This document shows positions 4,880 to 5,307 of a stretch of 5,307 nt of DNA, in pieces. The first letter of the stretch is position 1. The number at the start of each line of letters is the position of its first letter. The notes under the pieces are model-generated. The model was not told the origin of the DNA and did not search any database. It saw only the letters and a list, made by a program, of their open reading frames with translations. The translations under genes were made by a program, and so were the position numbers. The stretch is from Burkholderiales bacterium (GTDB lineage Bacteria; Pseudomonadota; Gammaproteobacteria; Burkholderiales; SG8-39): assembly GCA_027457185.1 (NCBI GenBank), contig DAIDTN010000237.1, positions 1 through 5,307 on the forward strand. The letters are read 5' to 3'.

Positions 4880-5307
4880 ATGGAACATAAATTACCCCCG
4901 CTGCCCTATGCGATGGATGCATTGCAGCCGCACATCTCCAAGGAAACACTCGAATTCCACTACGGCAAACATCATCAGGCCTATGTCACCAATCTGAACA
5001 ACCTGATCAAATGTACGGAATTCGAAAACGCGAGCCTCGAAGACATCACCCGGAAAGCTTCGGGCGGCATGTTCAACAACGCTGCCCAGGTATGGAACCA
5101 CAGGTTCTACTGGAACTGCCTTTCGCCCAAAGGCGGCGGCGCACCCGCTGGCGCGCTAGCCGCAGCGATCGACAAGAAATGGGGTTCATTCGCCGCATTC
5201 AAGGAAGCCTTCTCCAAATCGGCGGTGGGCAATTTCGGCTCGGGCTGGACCTGGCTGGTGAAAAAGGCCGACGGCTCGGTCGACATCGCCAATACCAGCA
5301 ATGCGGC
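4880..5307 (+). CDS. sodB: Superoxide dismutase, Fe type (C-terminus cut by window edge)
   Basis: Partial gene: 142 codons plus two bases, the family being about 193 residues. It converts superoxide to oxygen and hydrogen peroxide in the cytoplasm. The N-terminus (MEHKLPPLPYAMDALQPHIS) and LEFHYGKHHQAYVTNLNNLI closely follow E. coli SodB. Two of the four metal ligands are visible: His27 and His74 (VWNHRFYWN). The remaining Asp and His (in DxWEHAYY) would lie past the right edge. The active-site Tyr35 is present. Gln70 in NNAAQVWNH is the position that distinguishes Fe from Mn enzymes and indicates iron. SGWTWLV (121-127) is also present. The ATG at 4880 follows AAGGAG (4866-4871) by 8 nt. The gene has its own promoter candidate and lies 87 nt after xseA. 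I see no Fur-like site before it. Confidence 0.97.
   Translation, partial: MEHKLPPLPYAMDALQPHISKETLEFHYGKHHQAYVTNLNNLIKCTEFENASLEDITRKASGGMFNNAAQVWNHRFYWNCLSPKGGGAPAGALAAAIDKKWGSFAAFKEAFSKSAVGNFGSGWTWLVKKADGSVDIANTSNA

Overview
The window looks like chromosomal DNA of a Gram-negative proteobacterium, most likely a betaproteobacterium. The grounds are high G+C with GC-rich third codon positions, a lipid A kinase gene, an Fe-type superoxide dismutase, and the order exbB-exbD-lpxK-ycaR facing away from xseA-sodB, which I recall from betaproteobacterial genomes. No mobile element, CRISPR array, tRNA or rRNA is visible. All six genes belong to well-known families, and I see no new multi-gene system. 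The unusual content is in the intergenic DNA.

Minus strand, read from right to left. From about 3086 down to 763 runs a tight cluster: exbB, exbD, lpxK, ycaR. ExbB/ExbD form an inner-membrane proton-driven motor. LpxK adds the 4'-phosphate of lipid A. YcaR is a small Trm112-like zinc-binding-type protein. The genes overlap or nearly touch: 4 nt between exbB and exbD, 35 nt between exbD and lpxK, and a 20-nt overlap between lpxK and ycaR. A single coupled transcript is likely. After a 141-nt gap, a YheS-type ABC-F ATPase gene follows on the same strand and runs off the left edge. kdsB and adk, which often follow ycaR in related bacteria, are not here.

Plus strand. xseA (exonuclease VII large subunit, complete) starts at 3437. 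It is followed by sodB (Fe superoxide dismutase), which has its own promoter and Shine-Dalgarno sequence and runs off the right edge at 142 codons.

Between the divergent exbB and xseA lie about 410 non-coding bases (3027-3436). They hold candidate promoters for both sides and three exact copies of CGCCGGCG spaced exactly 27 bp apart. They also hold two perfect DnaA boxes (TTATCCACA) facing each other with a 5-nt spacer, and a third box with one mismatch just before the xseA start codon. The third box follows a small potential hairpin. This suggests that DnaA, the replication initiator, controls xseA or is captured here. This is the observation most worth following up.

Two starts are non-ATG and are decided by Shine-Dalgarno position: TTG for exbB (3026) and GTG for lpxK (1915).
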